From Clostridia bacterium (lineage in GTDB: Bacteria > Bacillota > Clostridia > Oscillospirales > RGIG577): a DNA stretch of 19,219 nucleotides. The stretch's first letter is position 1, and each line of letters begins with the position of its first letter. This document shows positions 1 through 8,700 of the stretch, in pieces. The stretch is taken from assembly GCA_017419325.1 (NCBI GenBank), contig JAFOLN010000133.1, forward strand, positions 1-19,219, read 5' to 3'. The notes under the pieces are model-generated. The model had not been told where the DNA came from. It did no database searches and worked only from the letters and a program-made list of their open reading frames with translations. The translations under genes and the position numbers were made by a program.

Positions 1-3000
1 ATGAAGGCTCTTGAAAGCTCCACCGCCGATGATTACGACGCCGATCTCGTTATGAACCTTGACGGCGACAAAAAGACAAACTTCGTCGTATATAACCCCG
101 GCGTAACAATAGTCGAGGGCGACGGCAGTCATAATGTCGTGACCGATCTTGGCGGCGGCGCATACCGCATAACGAACGCCACGGACGACGTTCTCGGCCT
201 GGGTACCGGCGACATACTGTCCCTTCAGGGCGCGGACGGCAGCGTGCTTCTTTTAAAGCTTGCCTCCATCGAAAAATCGGGCAGTACCGTAACCGTCACC
301 GAGGACGACTCCATCGCCCTTGAGGACGTATTCGACGTTGTAAAGATAGAGGGCGGCTACGACCCCACTGCCGATACGGCGTCGCTTTCCGCATCCGACC
401 TTGACGTGGGCGTAAACGGCAAGATAACGAAGGACATTAAGCTTCAGAAGGAGTTCAAGCGCGATAAGGACGTATTCGACGACAACGCCCCGAACATCAC
501 CTTAAGCATGAAGGGCTCCGTTACGCTCACGGCATACATAAAGCTGTATCTTAGCGCAAATGAGCAGTACGTCGAGGCGAAGATCACCCTTGACGCGGAG
601 TTCGACGCGTATCTGTCGGGCACTACGGGACGGCAGACCTTCGAGCTTCTGCCCGAGGCTGCGGTATTCGCCCCCGTGCCCGGAGTAAGCATAAGCGTAA
701 TGCCCTCCATCGTCTTTGAAGCAACGGTAAAGCTTCGCTTCCACGCGAGAGTTTCCGCCGCTCTGGGCTGGGCGTATACGGGCGGCGCCTTCGAGAACCG
801 AAGTCAGAAGCCGACCCTTAGCGACTGCGACATCTCTCTTGAGGGAAAGATATTCTTCGGCTTCTCCCTTGAGCCGACTGTCGCCGTGTTCAGTAAAAAG
901 ATAGGCGAGGCAAAGCTTACGGCCCAGTTCGGATTTACGCTTACGGCCGAGATGAAAAAGGACTTCACCGACAGGACCCACGCCTGCGACAAGTGCATAG
1001 AGGGCAATCTTGAATTTGACGTGGAGCTCTCTGCCTCGGCGAAGTTCTTAGGCGAGCTTGACGTAAGCGCAAAGATACTCGACATAAAATATCCCATACT
1101 TGATTATTACCATTCCTTCACATACGACGACGGCGGCTTTAAAAAGTGTCCGCACAAGAACTACCCCGTGACCGTGCGGCTTTGGGATGTGGACGAAAAC
1201 AAAAAGACGACGCTCCGCACCGGCGCAGAGGCCGAATACTACGGAGTAAGCACCCTTGACAAGGTCTTCGACGGCACGCTCACCACCAACAAGAACGGCA
1301 CGGCGGTCGTATATCTGCCGGAGGGCTCCTATGAATTTGCCGCCGAGAACGCGGAAATCGGCGCGTTCGCCTCCGAAGCCTTCACCGTAAGCGAAAAGGA
1401 GCTTGGCGAACAGACCGTTGAGCTTTTCCTTGAGGACAAGGTCTACACCGCCTCCGTCACCGTTGTAAACGAGGAGGGCGAAAAGGTGGCCGGAGCCGTA
1501 ATTTACGGCACGGGCCGCGACAAGGACCCCATCACCAACGAATACGGCAACGCCCGCATACCCCTTCGGGCGGGCACGTATAACTTAAGCGTATCAAAGG
1601 ACAACATCGCCCCCGTGAAGCTTGCGGAGTTCACCGTAACGGACCACGACGTGGTGCTCCCGCAGGTCGTTATAAAGGAGCCGCGCTACAATGTGACAGT
1701 ACACGTATACGACGAGTTCTGGAACGTGCTTCCCGGCGCGGTCGTGACCGTCAGTGAGACGGGTGAGACGCTTTACCCCGATGCGGGCGGCGTATGCTCG
1801 TTTAAAGCAAAGAGCGGCGAATACACCCTGTCGGCACAGAGCGCGGACGGCAATTTCACGGGCAGCGAAACGGTCAACGTAAACGGCCGCGACAAGAGCG
1901 CATCCGTATTCCTTACAAAGGAGACCGTAACCGTAACCGTGACGGCGCTCACCGAGGAAAACGCGCCGGTACAGTATATGCCCGTCAGAGTAAACGGCGC
2001 AAATGACGTATATCGGACGGACGAACAGGGCAAGGTCACCTTTGAGCTTAACAAGGGAAAATACAGGTTCGACGCCGCCACCAACGTATATTTCGGCTCC
2101 GCGGAGGCGGATATAACCAAGGACACAGACATAACGATAACGCTTAAAAAGTCCCACATGGAGTACAGCTTTGACCGCGATACGGGAAAGCTCACTATAA
2201 GCGGCGAGGGCGCGATGCCCGATTATCCTTCATCGGCTAACGGCATGCCGTGGTCGTCATATATATTATATAATGGCAAGTGGCTGACATTGATAAAGTC
2301 CGTCGAGGTCACCGGCCTTACCCATATAGGAAATTATGCATTCAGCCATTGTCTGGCACTTGGCTCCGTTACCCTGTCGGACAGCGTCGTAAGCATCGGT
2401 GACTTTGCATTTCAGGGGTGCTGCGATTCCTACTACACCACCGAAACTCTGTCAATCAGTCTCCCCGACGGCCTTGAGCGCATAGGAGACGGCGCCTTTT
2501 GGGGCAGCGGTCTTAAATCCGTCACGATACCCGCAAGCGTGCGCTATATAGGTTCGGCGCCGTTTTACGGCACACAGGTAACAGACATAGAGGTCGACCC
2601 CGACAATACGGCGTACACCTCGGTCGGCGGCGTTCTTTACACAAAGGACATGACCGTTCTGGTGGAATATCCGTCATGCAGAACCGACACAGGCTTCACG
2701 GTACCCGAGGGAGTTACGGAAATTGCTCCGCGTGCGTTCGAAGGCTGCAATAATCTTACCGATATCGTACTGCCCGAAACCTTAAAGACCATAAACGAAT
2801 GGGCCTTTGGCGAATGCAAAAATCTTGCAAATATCAATATACCTGACAGCGTTGAAACTATCGGCCAGGGCGCGTTTCTCAACTGCTCAAGCCTCACGGA
2901 GGTCGATTTGGGACGCGGCGTTAAAAGTATGCATTACAACGCGTTCAACGGGTGTTCGGCTCTGAAGAAAGTAACAATAGGGCCGAACTTTGAAGGCTTC

Positions 3001-3645
3001 GACGACCATGAACATCTTCTTATGTATGGGGCGTTCGACAAGTGCTACGCTCTGTCCGAATTTAAGGTCGACCCCGAAAACACACATTTCTATTCCGACG
3101 GTGCGGCCTTATTTGAAAAAGGAAGAGACGGGTACCTGCTCGTTCGCTACGCCTGCGGCAATCCCGACGAAAGCTACACCATACCCGATGGAGTAGTCGA
3201 CATAGCTCCGCAAGCGTTCGACTGCAGCAAAAATCTTAAAAAAGTCGTAATATCCGATGACGTAAAGCATATCGGTCAAAGAGCCTTCCGCTACATGGAT
3301 AATCTTGACACGCTGGTCATCGGAGAAAGCTTCTCGCAGGCCGGAAGTCTGCCGTTCTGCGCGGATAATCTGAGAACCGTTATCGTAAAGTGCGGGAGCA
3401 CGACAAACAACGGCTCCTCGACATTTTTCAACAATAAGGTGCCCTTCTACAATATTGTTTATATGGGCGACGCACCTGCAATGTACGAAATGTTTAAAAT
3501 GAAACTCTCCGTTCCCACCAAGTTCTATTATCCGGATACCTGGGATGAGAGCCTCATTCCGTCGGCGGACGAGCAGTCGCAGTTTGAAACGTGGATACCA
3601 TACGACGCTTCGTCATACGACCCCGCCTCGGGCCTCCCGGAGTAG
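1..3645 (+). CDS. Large secreted protein, 5'-truncated: carboxypeptidase-regulatory-like repeats plus BspA-type LRR region
   Basis: The frame is open from the first base of the window to a TAG at 3643. The ATG at position 1 is probably an internal Met, because nothing after it resembles a signal peptide although the rest is clearly extracellular. Residues about 1-390 form a beta-rich region of unknown fold with a CxxC pair (C329, C332). Residues about 392-720 hold four successive beta-sandwich repeats of the carboxypeptidase-regulatory/Cna-B-like type, with recurring patterns such as T(N/D)E-G-(N/K)-A/V and L-G-Y. Residues about 720-1165 are BspA/LRR_5-type leucine-rich repeats, with the motif I-G-x-x-A-F-x-x-C-x-x-L-x-x-V-x-(I/L)-P-x-x-V repeated. 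There is no LPXTG, SLH or C-terminal membrane anchor, so anchoring must lie upstream or be absent. BspA-type LRR proteins are known as adhesins; an adhesive role here is inference. The LRR part is visibly more A/T-rich than the first part. Confidence 0.85.
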   Translation: MKALESSTADDYDADLVMNLDGDKKTNFVVYNPGVTIVEGDGSHNVVTDLGGGAYRITNATDDVLGLGTGDILSLQGADGSVLLLKLASIEKSGSTVTVTEDDSIALEDVFDVVKIEGGYDPTADTASLSASDLDVGVNGKITKDIKLQKEFKRDKDVFDDNAPNITLSMKGSVTLTAYIKLYLSANEQYVEAKITLDAEFDAYLSGTTGRQTFELLPEAAVFAPVPGVSISVMPSIVFEATVKLRFHARVSAALGWAYTGGAFENRSQKPTLSDCDISLEGKIFFGFSLEPTVAVFSKKIGEAKLTAQFGFTLTAEMKKDFTDRTHACDKCIEGNLEFDVELSASAKFLGELDVSAKILDIKYPILDYYHSFTYDDGGFKKCPHKNYPVTVRLWDVDENKKTTLRTGAEAEYYGVSTLDKVFDGTLTTNKNGTAVVYLPEGSYEFAAENAEIGAFASEAFTVSEKELGEQTVELFLEDKVYTASVTVVNEEGEKVAGAVIYGTGRDKDPITNEYGNARIPLRAGTYNLSVSKDNIAPVKLAEFTVTDHDVVLPQVVIKEPRYNVTVHVYDEFWNVLPGAVVTVSETGETLYPDAGGVCSFKAKSGEYTLSAQSADGNFTGSETVNVNGRDKSASVFLTKETVTVTVTALTEENAPVQYMPVRVNGANDVYRTDEQGKVTFELNKGKYRFDAATNVYFGSAEADITKDTDITITLKKSHMEYSFDRDTGKLTISGEGAMPDYPSSANGMPWSSYILYNGKWLTLIKSVEVTGLTHIGNYAFSHCLALGSVTLSDSVVSIGDFAFQGCCDSYYTTETLSISLPDGLERIGDGAFWGSGLKSVTIPASVRYIGSAPFYGTQVTDIEVDPDNTAYTSVGGVLYTKDMTVLVEYPSCRTDTGFTVPEGVTEIAPRAFEGCNNLTDIVLPETLKTINEWAFGECKNLANINIPDSVETIGQGAFLNCSSLTEVDLGRGVKSMHYNAFNGCSALKKVTIGPNFEGFDDHEHLLMYGAFDKCYALSEFKVDPENTHFYSDGAALFEKGRDGYLLVRYACGNPDESYTIPDGVVDIAPQAFDCSKNLKKVVISDDVKHIGQRAFRYMDNLDTLVIGESFSQAGSLPFCADNLRTVIVKCGSTTNNGSSTFFNNKVPFYNIVYMGDAPAMYEMFKMKLSVPTKFYYPDTWDESLIPSADEQSQFETWIPYDASSYDPASGLPE

Positions 3646-3651
3646 ACAAAA

Positions 3652-3680
3652 AAAGCCTTCCCCTTTGAGGGGAAGGCTTT
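3652..3680 (+). terminator. Hairpin terminator just after the LRR protein gene
   Basis: A perfect 12-bp stem, AAAGCCTTCCCC (3652-3663) with GGGGAAGGCTTT (3669-3680), closes a 5-nt loop TTTGA. It begins 6 nt after the stop codon. The U tract on the + side is only three bases. An A run at 3648-3654 gives a better U tract for minus-strand transcripts, so it may act in both directions. It also forms the left arm of the palindromic element described separately. Confidence 0.7.
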
Positions 3681-3752
3681 ATCCGTAAGTGAATTTTCCG
3701 AGGCGTTTTCAGCTCCTCATCCGTTGCCTGCGCCGCCCCCCTCAAAGGGGAA
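3652..3752. repeat. Degenerate intergenic palindromic (REP/MITE-like) element
   Basis: The left hairpin (TTCCCCTTTGAGGGGAA, 3658-3674) reappears inverted as CCCCTCAAAGGGGAA at 3738-3752. The 60-odd bases between include CTCCTCATCCGTTGCC. Read on the minus strand, the right end gives TTCCCCTTTGAGGGGG, then GGCGGCGCAGGC, then ACGGATGAGGAG. From memory this resembles a palindromic intergenic repeat common in gut Clostridia, but the copy-number claim is not testable here. The spacer has no coding signature. Confidence 0.5.
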
Positions 3753-3762
3753 CGCTCAATTA

Positions 3763-3790
3763 AAAAAAGACCGCTTTCGCGGTCTTTTTT
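3763..3790 (-). terminator. Bidirectional rho-independent terminator
   Basis: GACCGC (3769-3774), loop TTTC, GCGGTC (3779-3784), extended by A6 on the left and T6 on the right to a 12-bp stem. Because both flanks are A/T runs, it works for the minus-strand phosphatase unit and also as a backstop for the plus-strand LRR protein gene. It lies 18 nt beyond the phosphatase stop codon. Confidence 0.85.
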
Positions 3791-3808
3791 ATTATATCTG
3801 CGTCTTTT

Positions 3809-4399
3809 TTACGGCATTTCGCCGAACGCCATCTCAACGGGGACGGTGTACTCGCCGTCTTTCAGTTCCGTTGCGTAAACGGCGCAGTTTCCTATGTATT
3901 TCGACCAGTAGCCGCCGCGGGAGTCGGGCGTTAAGTACTCGAGCGCGCCCTTCATGGCAAGGGCGTGGGTGGCTATAAGTATGTCGCCCTCAAGGGCGAG
4001 AGGCTTTATGTCCTCAAGAAAGCTTCCCATACGCGCCGTCACCGCCGCAAGCGGCTCCATGCCCTCCGGCGCGGGGGTGTTTACGAAGTCCTTAAAAAAG
4101 TTAAGAAGCTCCGGCGGCAGGTTCTCAAGCTTCGTGCCCTCGTAGGGGCCGTAGTCCATCTCGATGAGGCGTTCGTCCGTCTTTATATCCTCCGCCCCCG
4201 AGATTATGCGCGCCGTTGCCACCGCGCGCCCGAGCGGGCTTGAGTATACCCGCGAAAAGCTTATGCCCCGCTCTCTGAGCTTCCGCCCCGCCTCCATGGC
4301 CTGACGCTCGCCCTCGCCGTTTAACGGATGCTCGCTTCTGCCCTGCATAACGTGGGCCTTGTTCATGTTTGTCTGTCCGTGACGTACTATGTATATCAT
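3809..4399 (-). CDS. Histidine phosphatase family protein (phosphoglycerate-mutase-like)
   Basis: A 196-residue cytoplasmic enzyme of the branch-2-independent, PGM-like histidine phosphatase superfamily. The N-terminal signature IVRHGQT gives R6 and the phospho-accepting H7. SSPLGRA (R58), LIEMDYGPYEG (E80) and the second histidine in ATHA (H145) complete the usual active site. Length fits CobC/GpmB-like phosphatases; the substrate cannot be read from sequence. The start is supported by GAGG six bases upstream. It lies 25 nt downstream of the dGTPase-like gene on the same strand and is followed by a strong terminator, so the two form one transcription unit. A role in nucleotide or small phosphoester clearance is inference from that context. 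Confidence 0.9.
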   Translation of the reverse strand: MIYIVRHGQTNMNKAHVMQGRSEHPLNGEGERQAMEAGRKLRERGISFSRVYSSPLGRAVATARIISGAEDIKTDERLIEMDYGPYEGTKLENLPPELLNFFKDFVNTPAPEGMEPLAAVTARMGSFLEDIKPLALEGDILIATHALAMKGALEYLTPDSRGGYWSKYIGNCAVYATELKDGEYTVPVEMAFGEMP

Positions 4400-4424
4400 A
4401 TTATACCTCGTTTATATTATTTTC

Positions 4425-5660
4425 TTAAAACTCCAAAAGCTCGTTGAACGTCTCCACCGCGAACCTGTCGGTCATGCCGGAGATGTAGTCTATAACGGCC
4501 TGAAGGTATATCTCCTTCGTTTCAAGCCGCCCGTATATCTTTTCGTTCTCGCAGGAAAGCGCCCGCTCAAGAAGCTCGCCCTCCGGCACCGTGTCCGTCT
4601 CGCAGTAGCGGGAGAGCCACCGCTCGAAGGAGGTCATAAGGCGGGGCGCGAAGCGCTTCGCCTTTTTTATGGCTTCAAAGGTGTGATGCGCGTCGTAAAG
4701 CTCGGCCAAAGCCTCGAATATTTCCGTGAGCGCAAGCCTTGAATAGTTTATAAAGGGCTTAAAGCGGGGATGGGAGTAAATGTGCTTATAATTGAACCGC
4801 TTTATGTCGTCAAGGAGCCGCGAATACGACGCTCCCAGCGCTATGCCCCGCTCGGGGGAGCTGTTTTTACAGATGTCGATTATCATATCGTGCATGATGA
4901 CCGTCGTATTCATCACCTGCGCGTCGTTCTTCCTCGCCATCTTCATAAGCTCATGCTGGGCGGCGCGGTCGAGAAATCCGAGGCTCACCGCGTCCTCTAT
5001 GTCGCGCCCCACATACGCGATCTTGTCGGCAATTTTTACGACGCACCCCTCCCACGTTGCCGCCTGATACATTCCGGGCGAGGTGAACGCCTCAAGGCCT
5101 ATGGAAATATCGCGGGGGCGGATGCCGTTTTCGTTCACCTCGCCGCAGTGGGAGATTATGCCGTCGCGCACGGCGTATGTTAAGTCGAGGTTTCTCCGCG
5201 TTCTGTAATTGTCCTCAAGAAGCTCCAGCCTGTCAACGAAGCGCAGGCCGTTCTTTTCATGCCAGAAATCGCGCCCGAGGTGCTTTTTTGAAAGCCCGGC
5301 TATTACGGCCTCGCCCTGATGGCCGAAGGGGGCGTGTCCCAGATCATGGCCTATGGATATGGCCTTCGTAAGCTCGGCGTTAAGACCCAGCGCGGCCGCT
5401 ATGGTGGAGCTTACCGACTCCACATGGCTCACATGCTCCATGCGGGTGCAGATGTGGTCGTTGTTTATGTTGAAGAACACCTGCGTCTTATGCTTGAGCC
5501 GTCTGTACGCCATTGAGTGAAGTATGCGCGTATAGTCGCGCCCGAAGGGCGAGCGTATGTCGTCCTCCCGGGAGTAAAGCTCGTTTTTTCGAGCGGTAAG
5601 CTTCTCCCACGCGGGATGGGAGGGCAAAGCCGCATATCGTGAGAACTTTTTCTCGTTCAT
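4425..5660 (-). CDS. dgt: Deoxyguanosinetriphosphate triphosphohydrolase-like protein (HD domain)
   Basis: A 411-residue HD-superfamily hydrolase. dGTPases cleave dNTPs to deoxynucleoside and tripolyphosphate. Family landmarks are visible: SPFGRDYTRILHSMAYRRLKHKTQVF near residues 37-62 (an R-rich nucleotide-binding segment), TRMEHVSHV with metal ligand H76, the HD pair H105-D106 in IGHDLGHAPFGHQGE, and D212 in KIADKIAYVGRDIEDA. The length fits the short bacterial dGTPase-like class rather than the longer E. coli Dgt. The start is set by AAAGGAG eight bases before the ATG. It has its own promoter (-10 at 5697-5702) and is followed after 25 nt by the phosphatase gene. Substrate specificity (dGTP versus general dNTP) is not decidable from sequence. 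Confidence 0.95.
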   Translation of the reverse strand: MNEKKFSRYAALPSHPAWEKLTARKNELYSREDDIRSPFGRDYTRILHSMAYRRLKHKTQVFFNINNDHICTRMEHVSHVESVSSTIAAALGLNAELTKAISIGHDLGHAPFGHQGEAVIAGLSKKHLGRDFWHEKNGLRFVDRLELLEDNYRTRRNLDLTYAVRDGIISHCGEVNENGIRPRDISIGLEAFTSPGMYQAATWEGCVVKIADKIAYVGRDIEDAVSLGFLDRAAQHELMKMARKNDAQVMNTTVIMHDMIIDICKNSSPERGIALGASYSRLLDDIKRFNYKHIYSHPRFKPFINYSRLALTEIFEALAELYDAHHTFEAIKKAKRFAPRLMTSFERWLSRYCETDTVPEGELLERALSCENEKIYGRLETKEIYLQAVIDYISGMTDRFAVETFNELLEF

Positions 5661-5696
5661 ATGAAACGCTCCTTTATAAAGGGGTGCTTAAGTGTT

Positions 5697-5725
5697 ATTA
5701 TATCATATCTTTTAACGCTTGTCGC
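5697..5725 (-). promoter_or_regulatory. Promoter of the dgt-phosphatase unit
   Basis: Read on the minus strand there is GCGACA (5720-5725), a 17-nt spacer, and a consensus TATAAT (5697-5702). A TG dinucleotide one base upstream of the -10 makes an extended -10 (TGATATAAT). Transcription should begin near 5690, leaving a short leader with the self-complementary CCTTTATAAAGG overlapping the ribosome binding site. Confidence 0.7.
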
Positions 5726-5741
5726 CCCTTATGCGCCATAT

Positions 5742-5772
5742 AAAAAACAGCGGCCCGAAGGCCGCTGTTTTT
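5742..5772 (-). terminator. Rho-independent terminator of the first SLH gene
   Basis: CAGCGGCC (5748-5755), tetraloop CGAA, GGCCGCTG (5760-5767), flanked by A and T runs that extend the stem. On the minus strand a U tract follows directly, 16 nt after the TAA stop. The symmetric flanks also allow use in the other direction. Confidence 0.9.
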
Positions 5773-5787
5773 AAGCTCACCGAAAAA

Positions 5788-8700
5788 TTACTGAGCGTCT
5801 TTATAGAGGTAGTATACCACGTCGGAACGCGGGCATCCGTTCTTTGCGGAGGGAGATGCGGGCATTCCATTAAAGAGACCTCTCTGCGAAGCCCAGTTCA
5901 TTGCCGCCTCGCTCCAGTTCTCACCGCCTGCAAATTCGCCTTCGGCACGGCACAGGAAGGTTATCATCTGATCCTGCGTAAGCGTTGCGTCGGGAGAGAA
6001 GGTGGTGTCGGAGGTACCGGTGGTTATGCCCTGCTGTACTGCCCAGAGCACTGCCTGAGTGTAGTACTCGTCGGGAGCCACGTCGGAGAAGGGGTTCATG
6101 CTGCCTGCCTGGGGCTTGCCTCTCGAACGCCACAGGAAGGTAACCGCCTGCGCGCGGGTTACGGAGCTTGCGGGCGAGAAGGTGGTATTGGAGGTACCGG
6201 TGGTAACGCCCTGCTGTACCGCCCACGTAACGGCCTGCGCATAGTATGCGTTCATGCTTACATCCGAGAAGGTGGAAGCGTCGCCGCCCACGATTATTCT
6301 GAGCGTACCCGAAGCCACCTTATTGCCGGACGCGTTCAGAACGGAGAAGTTCGCGCTGAAGGTGCCGGGGCGCTGCGGTACGAAGTAAAGGTTGTTCATA
6401 TCGCTTTCGCTGATTCTCGCGCCGCTGTTTATGGCAGCCTTGCCGCTGTTTAAATAAAGCGTGCCGATGCTGTCGGAGCTGGTGGAGAAGCTTATGCTGT
6501 TCCACGATACGCCTACGGCGTTGCGGATCGCGCTTGCAAGCTGGGATGCGCCGCTTGCGCCGTTAATGCCCGTTGAGAAGGTGTAGGGGTTTGCGTCGGG
6601 CAGGCTTAAGGTGCAGTTTACAGCGCCCTCGCTTATAACTACCGATACGGTGCCCGAAAGCGTTCTGTTGTTATACGTTAAGGTATACGGGATGCTGAAG
6701 GTGCCCGTGGAGATGGGCTCGGTGTACATCGCAATATAGTCGTTGAAGGAATAGGACGTGTTTGCGCGTACAGCCGTGCCGTTGGACAGACGCATAACGC
6801 CTACGGAGTTGTTGCCCGTATTGGAGAATCTTATCTGCGCCGCGTTTCTGTTAAGATCGGAGCCGTATACGTTTCTGAACTGCGAGAACATTGCGTCGGA
6901 CGTGCCCGTTCCCGTGTAGCTTACGCCCAGCGTCGTATATACGGTGGGGTCGTAGCGAGAGGAGTCGGAATTGCCCGTAACCTTAACGGTACAGTTTCTG
7001 TATACTCTGTTGCCGTTTCTGTCGGTTATTGTAGCCGTTATCGTTGCGGTACCCGTCTGACCTGCCGACTTTACGGTAACGGAGGAGCCGCTGCCCGAAA
7101 CGGTCGCGATATTGTTGTTGCTCGAGCTCCACGATACGCGGTAGTACGCGTTGGAGGGCGATACGTTCAGATAAAGGTTCCTGCTGTTGTACGTCGACAT
7201 ATTCATGGACGTCGGCTCAAGAGACGTGGATATGGACGAGCTCTGTATCTGAATGCTTATGGTGCCGCTCATGGTGCTGCCGTTGTAGTTTATGTAATAC
7301 GGAAGGTTGAAGGTGCCTGCCGCATAGGGCTCGAAATACATCTCCTGCATGTCATAGAAGGAGTAGGTCTGGTTGGTCTGTATCTGTCTGCCGTTTCTTA
7401 AGCGCATAACGCCGTATCTCGTGTTGCCTACGGTGGAGAAGCCTACGTCAGCGTTGTCGGAAAGGATATATCCGAACGCGCTGCGCCACTGCTTCGCTAT
7501 GCTGTCGGAGATGCTGGTGCCGTAATAGTCGGAGCCCATCGTTATGGTAAGGCTGGGATTGTAGGTGCGCATGGAGCTGCCGCCTCCGCCGCCTCCGCCG
7601 CTGCCGCTTACAACGATCTCGCAGGTGCGGGTAATAACGCCGCCGTTTGCTTCTCTTATTGTTGCGGTTATGGTGGATCTGCCGGTGTTGCCCTGAGTAT
7701 ATACGGTAATGTTATTGCCGCTTCCCGTTATGGTAGCCACTCTCGTATTGCTCGAGGACCAGGAAACGTTGTAGCTTGCGTTGGTGGGCGTTACGGCAAG
7801 GCTTAAGAACCTGCTGGAATATGCGGACATATTCATGGTATCGGAGCTTAAGCGCGCCGAGGTTATTGCGGAGCCGCCGGTGCAGGATAAGGTTATCGTG
7901 CCCGAAATAACGTCCGCGCCGTCGGTCAGCGTATAGCCGGTCGTAAACTTGCCGCTCTGACTGGGATAGAAGTACATCATCTGCATCTGAGCGAACGTAT
8001 ACGCGGTGCCGACTCTGGCAACGGTGCCGTCGCGCAGACGGAGAAGACCTACCTGGTCGTTGGTGTTTTCAAAGCGTACTACCGCGGAGGAGCTTAAGGA
8101 TTTGCCGAAATTGCTCTGAAAAGCTCTTGCGATATCCGTGGATATGCTGCTCATGGGATAATTCGTGCCCACCGATGCGGAGTCGGCGGCGCTGTAATAT
8201 ACTTCCTCGCCCTTTACGGTAAATACGCAGTAGAGCGTCTGGCTCGTGATGTTCGTGTCAAGGTCTACTACGGTTACGCTTACCTGCGCTCTGCTGGAGT
8301 CGGCTCTTATAACGGGAGCCGCCTCAACGGTAACGTATTCGCCGTCGCCCGTTATGTTTACAAGGCCGGGGTTGTCGTTGCCCCAGTAGTAATCGTAGTT
8401 GCCGCTGCCGCCGCTTGCCGTAACGGTAAGGGTGGTGGCCGAGCCCGCGGTCAGGTTAAAGCTCGTCTTGTCAAGCTTTGCCGTAACCGGCTTTTTTGAC
8501 TCCTCGGTCACGTTTACGCTCCAGTATGCAACGTCGTAGTTCGATCTGTCGCTCTCGTCGTATACGGTGCACATTACGCTGCCCTCGCCTGCATAGCGGG
8601 CATATACGGTGTTGCTGGGGCCGGTGCCGCCGTTTACGCCTACGCTGCCGTCGGTCTCCCACTCATATACGTAACGGCCGGAGCCTCCGGTTGCCTTAAC

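Noticed and set aside
1594..2157. A 187-codon minus-strand open frame within the large surface protein
   Set aside because: It is antisense to clear beta-sandwich repeats, without a ribosome site or any family resemblance.
3724..3978. A short plus-strand frame starting in the intergenic element
   Set aside because: It begins inside a palindromic repeat, crosses a terminator and runs antisense into the phosphatase gene.
3809..5660. The dGTPase-phosphatase pair as an anti-phage system
   Set aside because: Both families are common housekeeping enzymes and no other defence, toxin or mobile gene is near; kept only as a low-interest note.
5719..6453. A 244-codon plus-strand open frame opposite the 3' end of SLH paralog A (and 9279-10190 opposite paralog B)
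   Set aside because: These are shadows: each lies opposite the coding frame of an SLH protein, the two resemble each other only because the paralogs do, and neither has a ribosome site, a signal peptide or a recognisable domain.
6600..8200. Repeated segments inside the SLH genes as a CRISPR array or minisatellite
   Set aside because: The periodicity is at protein-domain scale (about 300 bp) with diverged DNA, and the reading frame is continuous.
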